Shown piece by piece: positions 23,252-34,149 of a stretch of DNA of 64,000 bases. The DNA lies in contig CM032228.1 of assembly GCA_019009955.1 (NCBI GenBank), positions 177,505,001-177,569,000 of the forward strand, written 5' to 3'. The stretch is from Riptortus pedestris (Eukaryota > Arthropoda > Insecta > Hemiptera > Alydidae). Under the pieces are notes generated by a model. That model saw only the letters and a program-made list of their open reading frames with translations, had not been told where the DNA came from and did not search any database. Position 1 is the first letter of the stretch; each line of letters starts with the position of its first letter. A program made the translations under genes and the position numbers.

Positions 23252-25974
23252 CCAAAGTATTACTTATGGCTTTGAGGTCCCCTCATCTTTACTGGAATGT
23301 GACAGGTCTCATCCCACTTCCCCCAGTCCCTTAGCTTCTGACTCGTTTAATATTTCTTGATCAGAACTTTCGGAGGAGTACATGCATTGATAGTAGATAC
23401 TTAAGAGTTGGTTTTAGTGAACGGGCCTTTAATAAAGGCTTCTAGTGCTAAAATGTATTAGATAATGTATAGCATTAGGAAGTATACTACAATACATTTT
23501 GTATTTTAGTGACTTATTTAGTAAGCGTACACGAAGCGAGTAACTACATATCGTCGTTGGTACATCCGTGAATAGTTGCATTGCCCTATATACAAGGAAT
23601 TTGTACATGCAGTCTACATGAATTTCCCCTTGGCCTGTACTCCTTCCCGCATTACCCTCTCCAAAGTACACCATTAACATACCATATCCTGAAGTAACAA
23701 TCCCTGTTGCCCTCCCCCCCCCACTCGACATTGGTTTTCATCCGTACACTTCCCATTCATTCAGGCGTTTCCTTGGAAACCCAAGTCCCTTATTATTTTT
23801 CAACATCTTCTATAAACTGATTTTTTTACTGCTATTAAGAAACTGAATAGACCGAGATGGCTATGGCTTTTTACCTGTTAGTTTAGTATCTGATTCAACG
23901 TTCTTCTCACTCTTGTGCACTCTGATAATTGACCAATACCCGGTTGCACTACGGGTTCATTGAACATTATTCTAACCAACTAATACGCTAATGGGAGCTT
24001 AGTGCGAATCCTTGTAATTTCCACAATCGTTTCTGGAAATTTTCTTCAACATTGATATTTTGTATGTTGGTTTGGGCTGTAGAAGTCAATATGAGAACAC
24101 AATGTCTTTCTCAAATAGCAGTACATTTTTCACATAAAAAGTGACTAATTGATTGGATTCTGGAGCTCATGCTTCCTCCATCTCCATGAAGATAATCATT
24201 ATATCATTGGGTTCGTAATATAATGATGTCTATCTTCTTTAAATGATTTTTTTTAGGATGATGTAATTATTATGTATATTGTTGTTTCAGCGCCTGATGA
24301 TGTTGTAAGTGAAAAAAGACGCTTGCGGCAGACATAATCTTCTCGCCCTTTATTCATGATTCATCATATGTAATCTCTGTTTCATCCAACAAGGATTCCT
24401 TTCCCCTTTCTATCTCCATATCCTCCGAGAAAACCGCGTTTTTTTATTTCTCACACTATCCTTTGAACTTCTTGTAAGATGAACTGTAATTTCTTTTTTT
24501 TTTTTTTTTGTATGCTTCTTCATTTTGTCAAATGCCAAATCAGGACCCAGACATCTCGACTAACTAATTTTCATTCAGACCCATAGAATAATCAGAATAT
24601 TTATCATCTGTACAGTGTCATCTAGTATCCAGCTACTTGCATATTGCAATCACTTCTGCCTCCAATCAACCTTCCACCTAGGCTTTTCATTTGGGTGGTT
24701 TTCAATTTCCTTATATTAGATCTCCCACTTATATTAGACTCCTTCAAGCAGAAAGTCTTTTTCAATGGTGCTTTCTGGTGTTGGTTTTACTGACTGTCAC
24801 CTAAGCTCATACCTGTGTCTCTTTCAAGTCTGAGTACATTTAGTTTTATCTTCACAACCATTCCTTGGCATTATTTTATTATAACACTAAACAATTTCTG
24901 GGCCAGATGACATTCCTGACCTCCATTCGGCAAAAGGATAATCCTTTCATACGCTATACGATTCCTGCCAACCTTCGTCAATTGGCAAACTAACTGAGCT
25001 GGGTAGCTAAAATATGCCTTTAACCTTCATACATACAACTGCGAAGACGGTAAAATGAATGTCTATTATTAAATTTGACACACACAATCTCAGACCAATA
25101 AACGTTTTCTTTTGTAAACATTGATAGACATTTCGATAAAAATAATCAATAATAATGAATTAGTTCATGTAAATAGAATTTATATACATTATTTAATTGT
25201 GTTTTATTCCCGTATTTATTAAGTAGATACCCAGAAATCTAGTAAGCTTTTGGAATATGGTTAGCAGCACCTTCTTTTATTGTGGTCGTAAAGTAAACGT
25301 TATTCCAAAAGCCAAAGCTCCTTTTTTTTATTATATCAGGACTAATGCAGTGTATATTGAATACATACAAAACCAATTGTTCACAAAACACGGATAACAA
25401 ACAAAAAATCCTCTGAGCATAACAATGTAAATTCCCTTTTTCATTGGAATTTTAAAGTGGAATGAACGATAAAGCAATTAATCATCATGCCTTCTTTTTT
25501 TTTCTTTGAAGGGCTTTAGATAAAAGATTTATATTTCAGATTTTCCATCTCCTCCATTTTATTTATGAAGGATAATATTAATGCATTTGGTCTCCTTCTT
25601 TGTTGGTGGTCTTTTAAATTGAGCCTTAAGGAAGTGTTAATGCATTAACATATATACAAAAACATATTATTTTCCTCTCTTTGGGAATATCTTGCATTCT
25701 TCTAACTAATTATCCTTCAAGGCCTTGAAAGATCGATTGTTAAAAATGTTCAAACGTATCACACTCACAAAATACACACACACACACACACACACACACA
25801 ACACACACACACACACACACACAACACACACACAAACGTTTCGAATATTTGGTCATAACCAAATATTCTTTCTCTTATATAAATGTTATGTATTTATACC
25901 TTTTTCCAAGACGTTTCCATTGCAACTTCTTATCCCTTAGCGTCTGCATTATAATAGTAGGGCTTATGTGAACT
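23248..25974. other. Stretch without a recognised gene
   Basis: A T-run lies near 24494-24510 and a (CA)n tract at 25774-25834. A minus-strand open frame at 23429-23731 (100 residues, Gly-rich start) shows no recognisable domain and is not supported. Confidence 0.45.
25774..25834 (+). repeat. (CA)n microsatellite
   Basis: About 30 CA units are interrupted by two CAACA imperfections. No transposon boundary was recognised beside it. Confidence 0.95.
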
Positions 25975-26115
25975 GTTATTCCATTTTATAAACTGGGTGG
26001 GACTATGTATTTTATTTAACGAGTTCGTCACTAAATTAATTCCTATTTCCCATGTCGGAATCGGATCCATGGCTTTAGGATTAACAAGCGTATTATGACC
26101 ATGGCCTTAATTTGA
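25975..26115 (-). mobile_element. Degenerate tRNA-derived SINE fragment
   Basis: The plus-strand order GGGTGGGACTA..ATTTTATTTAACGAG, TCGTCACTAAATTAATTCCTAT and TCGGAATCGGATCCATGGC matches the middle and box B region of the SINE copy at 53.9 kb, with many substitutions. Confidence 0.6.
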
Positions 26116-26349
26116 TAGTATAGCTCATACATGTTTCATACATAACCATCTCCATAGAATTTCACTTGCCTTTTGAGTACAGATCACTGATTAATTAATG
26201 AGGTTACGAAGGTTTTTAAATCCAGTAATTATACAATATATTTCTATCTTAAAAATGTCTAAATTGATTGAACAATAATGCCGAATAAAGATCAATAATA
26301 CTAATAAAGGCTTGAATAGTCAACATTATGTGTGTGTATGTATATATAT
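26116..26349. other. Left flank of the LTR retrotransposon
   Basis: It is AT-rich and ends in a short TG/TA microsatellite (ATGTGTGTGTATGTATATAT) into which the LTR element has inserted. Confidence 0.6.
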
Positions 26350-27097
26350 TGTTGCGATCTGGCTGCGGCGATAAGCAGTGGAAGCTGAAATATATGAAAA
26401 ATCCCACAACTAAATCACTAACAAGAATTTAGGAAGGGCCACCAACAATCGACTCAAGTCCAAATTCAAATATATAAATTTATTTATAATAAAAATATTC
26501 ACCAATTATAAATATTAATAATTAAAATGAAAAGGCACCTTTATAAATATAATGGGGGACACTTAATAATACTTAGTCTATATTACAATAGAAAGACTTA
26601 GCTGTTTAATAGAAGTGCTGACTTAGCCGTGAGAGATAGAGTAGCTTAGGCAGGCAGGAACAAGCTGAAGGATTAACTCTCCGAGAAGCAAGATCTCCCT
26701 TCCAGAGGATGCCGAATATGACTGACTTAATCCTCCGCAAGAGGGCCCTTTTATAGGGCTAATCCGGGAGTGAACTTTGAACTGCCGATCGAAATACGCT
26801 CAAAAAGTGCATTTAACGTGAATTAATTATCGAAATTCATCCGTATTATTACTTAGTGTACCGACGTTAAGAGCTGTGAATGTTATTATCAAAATCCATC
26901 GGCGTTATCTATGAAAATGCTAGAGCACATGGTGACTTCACTCTAAATTGGATATAATTCTTATTTAAAGGTAAAAACAATACATTTAAGCATTCATACA
27001 TAATAATCTTAATGTGCTCTGTGCTGGGAATACTCAGAATATAAAATATATGGCCATTTATAATGGGCTTATGTAATGCAATGTCAATTTCATTACA
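26350..27097 (-). repeat. 3' LTR of the retrotransposon (left end)
   Basis: The 748-bp LTR has TG..CA ends. In element orientation it follows the polypurine tract at 27098-27115. It contains a TATAAAA box (minus strand, 26749-26755) and TCAGTC initiator (26720-26725), as does its partner. Differences from the other LTR are three T/C and one C/A substitutions. Confidence 0.95.
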
Positions 27098-27115
27098 TCA
27101 CCCCCTCCCCCGGGA
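27098..27115 (-). promoter_or_regulatory. Polypurine tract for plus-strand priming
   Basis: On the minus strand the sequence CCGGGGGAGGGGGTGA lies directly before the TGTAATG start of the 3' LTR. This is the expected place and composition for the RNase-H-resistant primer of second-strand synthesis. Confidence 0.85.
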
Positions 27116-29770
27116 CCAAAAGTCTATTGATCAAACATCAAGTCAAACTCAATAATAAATAATCATAATAAATCATAAATATAACACAGGAAGCAATGGA
27201 ATGTATACCCAATGGTGAACATATAGAATATCAAGTTATTATTGATATGCATATTTCCTATACTAATAAGTTTAAGTCCTTGTCTGGTGTGAAATAAATA
27301 AATAGTGTAAGCCAATATATAGTTGGAGGTAGGGCATCCCGAAGGGCTTACAGTGATGCTCAACGCAATCACAATATTGGTCCAAAACCAAAAAAAACAA
27401 GGGATCCCAAAAAAAACGCCTCCAACGACTGAGGACCCAACAGGAACTGCCCACTACAAAAGGGCACATATATGTCCATAAATAATAAATCAGAAAAAAA
27501 AAAAAATGACTAATCATAGTCAGGGTCCCCAGTTACACCAAGACATGATGAATTATCTAGAACACATATGTGGAGACTCAGCTCATGTTCAATAAAATTT
27601 TGCCCATATTGGCATGTGTAGGAAATATCAGTGTAAATTGTGATGTGCAAATATAAAATAGTGTTGACAAGGCACACCCTAATCTAATTTATAAAGTTTA
27701 TGACTACATATTTTCATATGCGTCAGTTCACCAATATGCATATATATATATATATATATATGTATTACATAAAAAAAAAAATATGCTTCCATGTGTATCC
27801 ATTCCAAAGAAGGGATAGGAAAAGTTTAAATATGATGATGATCAATTCAGATAAAATATATCTGTAAGACTTTTCTAACTCAGGACCAATAAATTATCAA
27901 AAAAAAAAATTTGATCCAAAAAAAATCTAAAATGATTCCCACAAAAATTCAAAATTTGGGCCCGGGAGGGATTGATTACATCAGAGACTTAACCTAAAAA
28001 AGGCCTATTTACAAAATTGTATGGGATCCATTATAAGAATATGAATATTTACATATTACAACATATTTACATACAATTTGCTTTACAATAATAAAAAAAA
28101 CAGGACAGGTGCCTTGTGACAAGGAAGAACTAATACAGGGGGAAAAAAATTAAAGCCTTCACAACTGATCTTAAATCAAAAACTACAATTGGGAACTAAG
28201 CCCTAATAAAAAAATTAATGAAAATCTCTTGTGAATGCACAAACCAAAAAAAAATAACCCCTATACTTCTTGTCACTAAAATGGATCCTCATACTTTAAA
28301 AAGACAGGACAAATTTTTCCCTAACAAAATACAATATAAGGGGGAAAATTAAAAATAAACTAGTATACTACATAAATACTGTTTTGATGTCTTCTCCCTC
28401 TTCTTCGTCGTCTGGGACGTTGATGATGAAGTAGAAAGGATGATGTCTTCATCTCCTGGAGAAGTTGCATCTCTGGAAGGGGAGTTCAGGACATCTATTC
28501 CAGCTGTATATTGTCCTATCAGCTAATATGCAGAGTGCTCTCTGCATTCAAAGTCTCTGAAATCTTTCAAATGGATCAGTGTCCGTTCCATAATTACAAG
28601 TCAGCCCTCCATAGATTTGGAACAACTATCCTCTCACGGTCTTGTCAAGCCTCAAAAATTTACTTTACAAAATTCGAAACTAAGTTATAAAAAAAATTAA
28701 AATAATGCTTAAGGCATTATTTTGGCTTACAGACAGTAGAGATTATGCCAATTCTATAGTTGACACAACAACATGATAGATTACAATAAATTTACACAAT
28801 AAAAAAATTTCTATCAATGAGGACAAATTTGTAAGCTTTACAATATATAATACAAAATTAATTTCAAACAATTTACAAAAATTGCTTACAATAATTAATT
28901 GAAAATAATCCTCAATCAAAAATTTAAGGTTTTAGGCCTCTTTTTCTATGAAAAAAAAAAATTTACAATTAGATGATTATAAGTAATGAAAAATTCTATT
29001 AATCATTAGAGGACTTATAAAAACCTGAGGTGCCTTCTCAGAATATTAGACTCATATATGAGTCTCTGAGAACCTATCAACAAGTGATTGTTGGTTGACC
29101 CTGTGTTAAGGAACATACATGCTATTAAACATAAATATCTCATCATGCATGCAACAAAAACTTAACACTTGAGAGAAACATAAGGGGAATAATATTATTA
29201 TATCCATAATTCCTGAAAAAACAAATTATTAATTTCTGAAGAAAAAAAAAAATTCATTAATGTTCTCGGGTCCTGGGCACCTTCTCTTCCTGCTGAGGAA
29301 GAATTTCTGCAGTTTACCCTCATGCTTAGGAGCAACTACCACTTGTAGCGATCTTCTGAAACCAAATGTAAGATCTTGATAGTTCCAGGTGTCCTTCCAC
29401 TTTCTTCCTGCGCAGATGGTGGCCTGTCCAGCTGAAGGTCCCACTGAAGTGCAGAGATGTATTTTGTTCTCTCCCTAAAATTAGAGTTGCTGAAGAAAAT
29501 TTAGTGGAGGCATGCTTGGAGGAACTAGTGGCTAGACTTATATAATGAGAAATTATTGCCCATAATATATTTCAAAATATCTATCTAGTGCCTATATTAT
29601 TTAACATATAAGGGCCAATATAAATCAAAAGGGCTCTAAGTTTATTCATCGGTAGGAAGTTTATCCACTTTCCCAGGAGGACATCTAATTGGTCAAGGGA
29701 ATTGGAGAAGTTTCTCTATATGGACCCTGATATACTGAAAATTTCCCCTGCCATCTAAACTATCTAAATT
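27116..29770 (-). other. Non-coding 3' half of the LTR element, no pol gene
   Basis: About 2.65 kb between the gag stop and the polypurine tract carry no reverse transcriptase, RNase H or integrase motif on either strand. Many A-runs (T-runs in element sense) break all frames. One short open stretch (about 28360-28520, minus) reads TAGIDVLNS..SSSTSQTTKKR, and another lies at 29229-29444. Either could be a leftover of a deleted pol gene, but I recognise no domain. Confidence 0.7.
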
Positions 29771-30056
29771 TTAGTTTTTAGATGCCCCTTCGGGCTTGAC
29801 AGCCCGTTTGGGCTCCTCCTTGGATTTAAATTTTTTCTTCTTAAATCCTCTATAACTCTGCTGGACAGGAGGAGCCGGTAGATAAATTACCTGTGGTGGA
29901 GACATGTAATTTAATTTTTCTGGAGGCTTAGTATTCCACCTAACATGGGTCTTTTTAGGTGGAGATGTAGGAGACTTTGACTGCTCCCTATGATAGTTTG
30001 GTCTATCTCTGCCACGATCCTGATTTCTGTCAGGAAAATTGTGTCTATAATAATTA

Positions 30057-30088
<32 letters not shown>

Positions 30089-31136
30089 CTGACTATATCT
30101 ATTATAGTTCCTGTTCCGGGCAGAATTTGAGTCGCTATATGGTCTGTGCGACTCTTCCCTCCCCCTTGAATTTAGAAAATCCATTAGTGATTTTATGTCC
30201 TCAATTGATTTATTTAGGGCGGGTGGGAGGGTTAACGCAGACCTATTTTCCACAAAGTTATTACTTGATGTATACTGTTTAGCATTTAATTCTAATTTCT
30301 CTACTCTATCAATTAATAAATTTAATTCCCTGAATGTTGAAGGAATAGTATTAAATGTAAAAAATGATCGTGTTCGGTCATTAGCATTTTCTAATATTAT
30401 TTCAATTATTTCACTTTCATTTTCAAATTTCAAAATTTCTGAATATTTAATTACATGGTCCGCATATTCTCGGAATGGTTCCCCAGCCTTTTGTTGCCTA
30501 TAGATATAATCAATTTTGTACTGTAGTCTAGTACGAGGCGTCGTGTTTGACAAAAGTGTGTCCCTCACTTTTTCAAACGTTAAATTGGGCGAAGTTAATA
30601 AATGCTTCAAAACTGCCTGAGGCTGGGAAAATGTCAGTCTTTCAAAAATTTTATCAAACCAGGTGGGCTTTAATTTGTTAATCTCGTAAACTGCCTCTAA
30701 AAATTCTAAGATAGAATGAGGGTCGCTAGTCCTCAAAGTGGGTATGTTATTTAATAGAGAGTCGAAATATGGGGGTAATTTTTTTAACAGGCTCAGAAAT
30801 TCTAAATGTATCCTGGAGAAAAGTGTAACCTCTAGCTGGAGTCGATGCCTTCTCTTCAAATTGGGTTGGCTGTCTAGAAATACTAGGAAGGGCATTATCA
30901 TGGGGAATATTTGTTGGTGCCTCAAATATTTTGGAAAAGGTCCCCGCACACTCCAGCATGCCCCCTAAGCACTCCGTAAGCTTGGTAAAATAAGAATGAA
31001 ATTCTGATTTGAATTCTAATAACTTTTTTTCAAGCTGCAATTCGACTAATTTTTCTATACCTTCAGCACTTAAACTAGAGTCGTTGATTTGGTGGTGTTG
31101 ATCCTGTGCAGTCATATTCTGTTGTTCGGCATCCAT
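29771..31136 (-). CDS. gag: gag-like structural protein, split by one frameshift
   Basis: The likely start is ATG at 31136, whose frame stays open for 129 codons and has a helical Leu/Glu/Lys-rich segment near residues 28-50 (EKLVELQLEKKLLEFKSEF). Near 30772-30778 a run of seven A on the coding strand shifts the frame. The second frame then runs to a stop at 29771 and overlaps the first from 30949. It carries a capsid-like helical region (SILEFLEAVYEINKLKP, FREYADHVIKYSEIL), a run of 12 Asn and a basic Arg/Lys tail (KKKKFKSKEEPKR). No CCHC zinc knuckle and no protease motif are seen. The protein would package element RNA in virus-like particles. With the LTRs almost identical, the shift is a recent mutation, a homopolymer sequencing error, or a programmed event. 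Confidence 0.8.
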
Positions 31137-31416
31137 GATGAAAAAAGAAAAGGAGACGGTGGACTCAACAACAGGACAACAAAAAATAAAATTATTTAAC
31201 CTTCCTAAACCCCAATTACTCTAAACTGGGTAAAAAATTAATTTATAAAAAATTTAATATAAAATCTAAATTTAGCGATGTATACGCTAATCGGCAGACG
31301 CTCGATAAATTACGTAGCGTATAATAAAAAAAAAAATTATGCCGATAGAAAAGGTTCAGCTACAGTTAGTAGTGAGACCGAATTATTGTGGCTTCTCAAA
31401 AAATGTTGAGAACCAC

Positions 31417-31428
31417 GCTCTGCTACCA
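31417..31428 (-). promoter_or_regulatory. Primer-binding site, initiator-Met tRNA type
   Basis: Two bases after the 5' LTR, the minus strand reads TGGTAGCAGAGC, complementary to the 3' end GCUCUGCUACCA of eukaryotic initiator methionine tRNA. This fixes the orientation of the element and its minus-strand DNA primer. Confidence 0.8.
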
Positions 31429-31430
31429 CT

Positions 31431-32175
31431 TGTTGCGATCTGGCTGCGGCGATAAGCAGTGGAAGCTGAAATATATGAAAAATCCCACAACCAAATCACT
31501 AACAAGAATTTAGGAAGGGCCACCAACAATCGACTCAAGTCCAAATTCAAATATATAAATTTATTTATAATAAAAATATTCACCAATTATAAATATTAAT
31601 AATTAAAATGAAAAGGCACCTTTATAAATATAATGGGGGACACTTAATAATACTTAGTCTATATTACAATAGAAAGACTTAGCTGTTTAATAGAAGTGCT
31701 GACTTAGCCGTGAGAGATAGAGTAGCTTAGGCAGGCAGGAACAAGCTGAAGGATTAACTCTCCGAGAAGCAAGATCTCCCTTCCAGAGGATGCCGAATAT
31801 GACTGACCTAATCCTCCGCAAGAGGGCCCTTTTATAGGGCTAATCCGGGAGTGAACTTTGAACTGCCGATCGAAATACGCTCAAAAAGTGCATTTAACGT
31901 GAATTAATTATCGAAATTCATCCGTATTATTACTTAGTGTACCGACGTTAAGAGCTGTGAATGTTATTATCAAAATCCATCGGCGTTATATATGAAAATG
32001 CTAGAGCACATGGTGACTTCACTCTAAATTGGATATAATTCTTATTTAAAGGTAAAAACAATACATTTAAGCATTCATACATAATAATCTTAATGTGCTC
32101 TGTGCTGGGAATACTCAGAATACAAAATATATGGCCATTTATAATGGGCTTATGTAATGCAATGTCAATTTCATT

Positions 32176-32178
<3 letters not shown>
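31431..32178 (-). repeat. 5' LTR of the retrotransposon (right end)
   Basis: The 748-bp LTR is identical in length to its partner and has TG..CA ends. It abuts a (TA)n tract at 32179 and, in element orientation, leads into the primer-binding site and gag. Confidence 0.95.
31801..31836 (-). promoter_or_regulatory. LTR promoter: TATA box and initiator
   Basis: On the minus strand, CTATAAAAGGG (TATA at 31830-31836) is followed 32 bp downstream by the initiator TCAGTC (31801-31806). The spacing is canonical and would start element RNA inside the 5' LTR, defining the U3/R boundary. Confidence 0.75.

Positions 32179-32222
<44 letters not shown>
32179..32222 (+). repeat. (TA)n at the LTR element / family C junction
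   Basis: The TA tract lies between the end of the LTR and ACTAGCTCAAATACCCGGC. Together with the TG/TA tract left of 26350 it represents the microsatellite interrupted by the LTR element. Confidence 0.9.
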
Positions 32223-33554
32223 CTAGCTCAAATACCCGGCTTCGCCTGGGAATTGATTTGAGGCTAAATAGTGATGGTATTTTTTTGGCAAGGCTTTACT
32301 TTGCAGAATATTTTGCCATTTACCCGTCCCAGTGTTTAGGGTTAATACCCGTTGTTGGCATTTGTTAATAATAAAATTAATTTTTTATGTAAGTCTTCAC
32401 TGTCCTCTAAATTGTCATATGTCCCGTCTCCTGTGCATTATGCATAGATTTCAGTTATTAAGGACAAAATATTAACATAGATTTGAATTAATTTTTCCAA
32501 GTGAGGTACCTGATAGTTCAAATAGGAATGAATTGTTGAGCATATCAATATTTCTACGCAAATTACTTGCTCCACACATTGTTCCTGGAGAAATGTATAA
32601 AACAAAAAAAAGGTAATCTAAATAACAAAGTAAACAACTTTTGTTTTGTGCATGTTTGTCGAAAAACAAATAGACAATGAAATATCGCGAATTTTTATTT
32701 CAGGCCTCCCTTATAACCCCCACTCCCGCTCTAACCTAAACATTTTAATATAGCTTATAATCATGGAAGAATTAATGCTAATTGACATACCGAGTTTTGT
32801 TAAGTTCGGTTCAATCGTTAGCGCCCAATAAAATAGTTGACTCCCGCTTTAGTTTATAGTGTATATCTCGTTTATACATTGTTAAAAGACAAAAATGAAT
32901 ATCACAATAGCCACTCTAAATAACAAAATAATCAGCTTTTGTTATGTTCATATTTGTCGAAAAACGAATAGAAAACGAAATACCACTATTTTAAATTCAG
33001 GCCTCCCTTACGACCCCCACTCCAGCCCGTCCCTAGAAATGTTGGTATGGCTTATTATAATGAAAGCGTGTTAATACACATACCGAGTTTTATTTATTTC
33101 GGTTGGGTCTTTTGTCCCAAATAAAATTGTTCACTTCCGCTATAGGTTTTAGCGTATATCTCGTTTATAATTCAGTATACGAAAAAAGTGTATATAACCA
33201 AAGTTACTCTAAATAACAAAATAAACAACTTTTGTTATGTTTATATTTGCCGAAAAACCAATAGGAAACGAAATATTGCTATTTTTAATTTCTGGCTTCC
33301 CTTATAACCCCCACTCTTGTTCGTCTCAGAGGATATTAATATAGCCTAAAGTCTAAGTTGGGTTAGTAGTAATATACATACCAAGTTTCATAAAATTCGG
33401 TTCAGCCGTTTATGCGTGAAAAGGTAACAAACAAATAAACAAACAAACAAACAGACACGAAAGAAACAAAATGCAGTTATGGTGTCTATGACATGTGAAA
33501 CGAAAAGTTATCGTGAAAATTCGCGAAAAAAATCAATGTACAGACAGAGGTTAC

Positions 33555-33559
<5 letters not shown>
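32223..33559 (+). mobile_element. Family C repeat, nearly complete
   Basis: It starts ACTAGCTCAAATACCCGGCT followed by TCGCCTGGG, a short hairpin. About three tandem modules of roughly 295-300 bp follow, each with CTAAATAACAAA.TAA..A.CTTTTGTT, a CCCTTATAACCCCCACTC-like block and TTCGGTT.A.(C/T)CGTT. It ends with AACAAACAAACAGACACGA, ATGGTGTCTATGACATGTGA and CAATGTACAGACAGAGGTTA, then runs into (TA)n at 33560. No protein is encoded. It resembles the dispersed CCCGGCTTCGC / TTCAGCCGTTT repeats found widely in invertebrates, whose class I cannot fix from sequence alone. Confidence 0.85.

Positions 33560-33611
<52 letters not shown>
33560..33611 (+). repeat. (TA)n at the 3' edge of family C
   Basis: About 26 TA units follow the family C end block and give way to ACACGCATC, consistent with insertion of the element into a pre-existing TA/CA microsatellite. 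Confidence 0.95.
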
Positions 33612-33614
<3 letters not shown>

Positions 33615-34127
33615 GCATCAATAAATAAGCTGCCCACTTATAGTGGGCCAGTATACAAAATGAATTCATTTTTCCCTTCAAATGTTTGATATTTTTGTTA
33701 ATGCCGTTGCGTGAGGAAAGGTATCGGCTTAAGTCAGGTTTATTTTTTTAAATGAATTAATGTAAACAATTCCTAACACTTCTTTAATAATTCCAGTAGA
33801 GAATTTTGAGGATTTTGAATGCATATGATTTAAGGAGTGTTGTAAATGCGGATATGACTCGTATTGCAAATAACAACCCATTGATGGTCCTTTTCTTGGA
33901 AGTTGTTACATCACCGCCCTATGCTATTACTTTTTTCTAGTTCACCTTTTCTACCTGAGTTTTATTTATCTTAAACCATACTGTAGGATACAGAATTCTT
34001 CCTCGATTATTATAAGGATCTGCCCTGTCCTCCTGTATACCTGTCCTTTTTAGTGTTTCTTCTTAAGATGTAAACTCACCTCTATGTATATTTCCAAATT
34101 TGGGTGGTACTTTTTTAGATGGTAACC
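33612..34127. other. Short unannotated stretch between family C and the LINE
   Basis: No gene or repeat was recognised. The sequence is AT-rich. Confidence 0.45.
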
Positions 34128-34149
34128 AATTTTTCTTCTTCTTCTTCTC

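Larger units (their letters stand above)
26350..32178 (-). mobile_element. Young gag-only LTR retrotransposon
   Basis: Two direct 748-bp LTRs bound an internal region of 4,333 bp, for 5,829 bp in total. The LTRs begin TGTTGCG and end TTACA and differ at only four positions by my comparison (about 99.5% identical). The insertion lies in a TA repeat, so the target duplication (ATAT or ATATAT) is ambiguous in length. The gag frame, tRNA-type primer site, polypurine tract and LTR promoter all point to the minus orientation. No protease, reverse transcriptase, RNase H or integrase is present, so it must depend on a relative for replication. Confidence 0.95.

Noticed and set aside
24280..24325. Second hammerhead-like string CTGATGA..GAAA
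   Set aside because: The segment between the core parts cannot form a stem II and stem I is not complementary.
30195..30503. Plus-strand frames of about 100 residues opposite gag (also 29977-30282)
   Set aside because: They are antisense shadows of the gag frame and have no recognisable domain.
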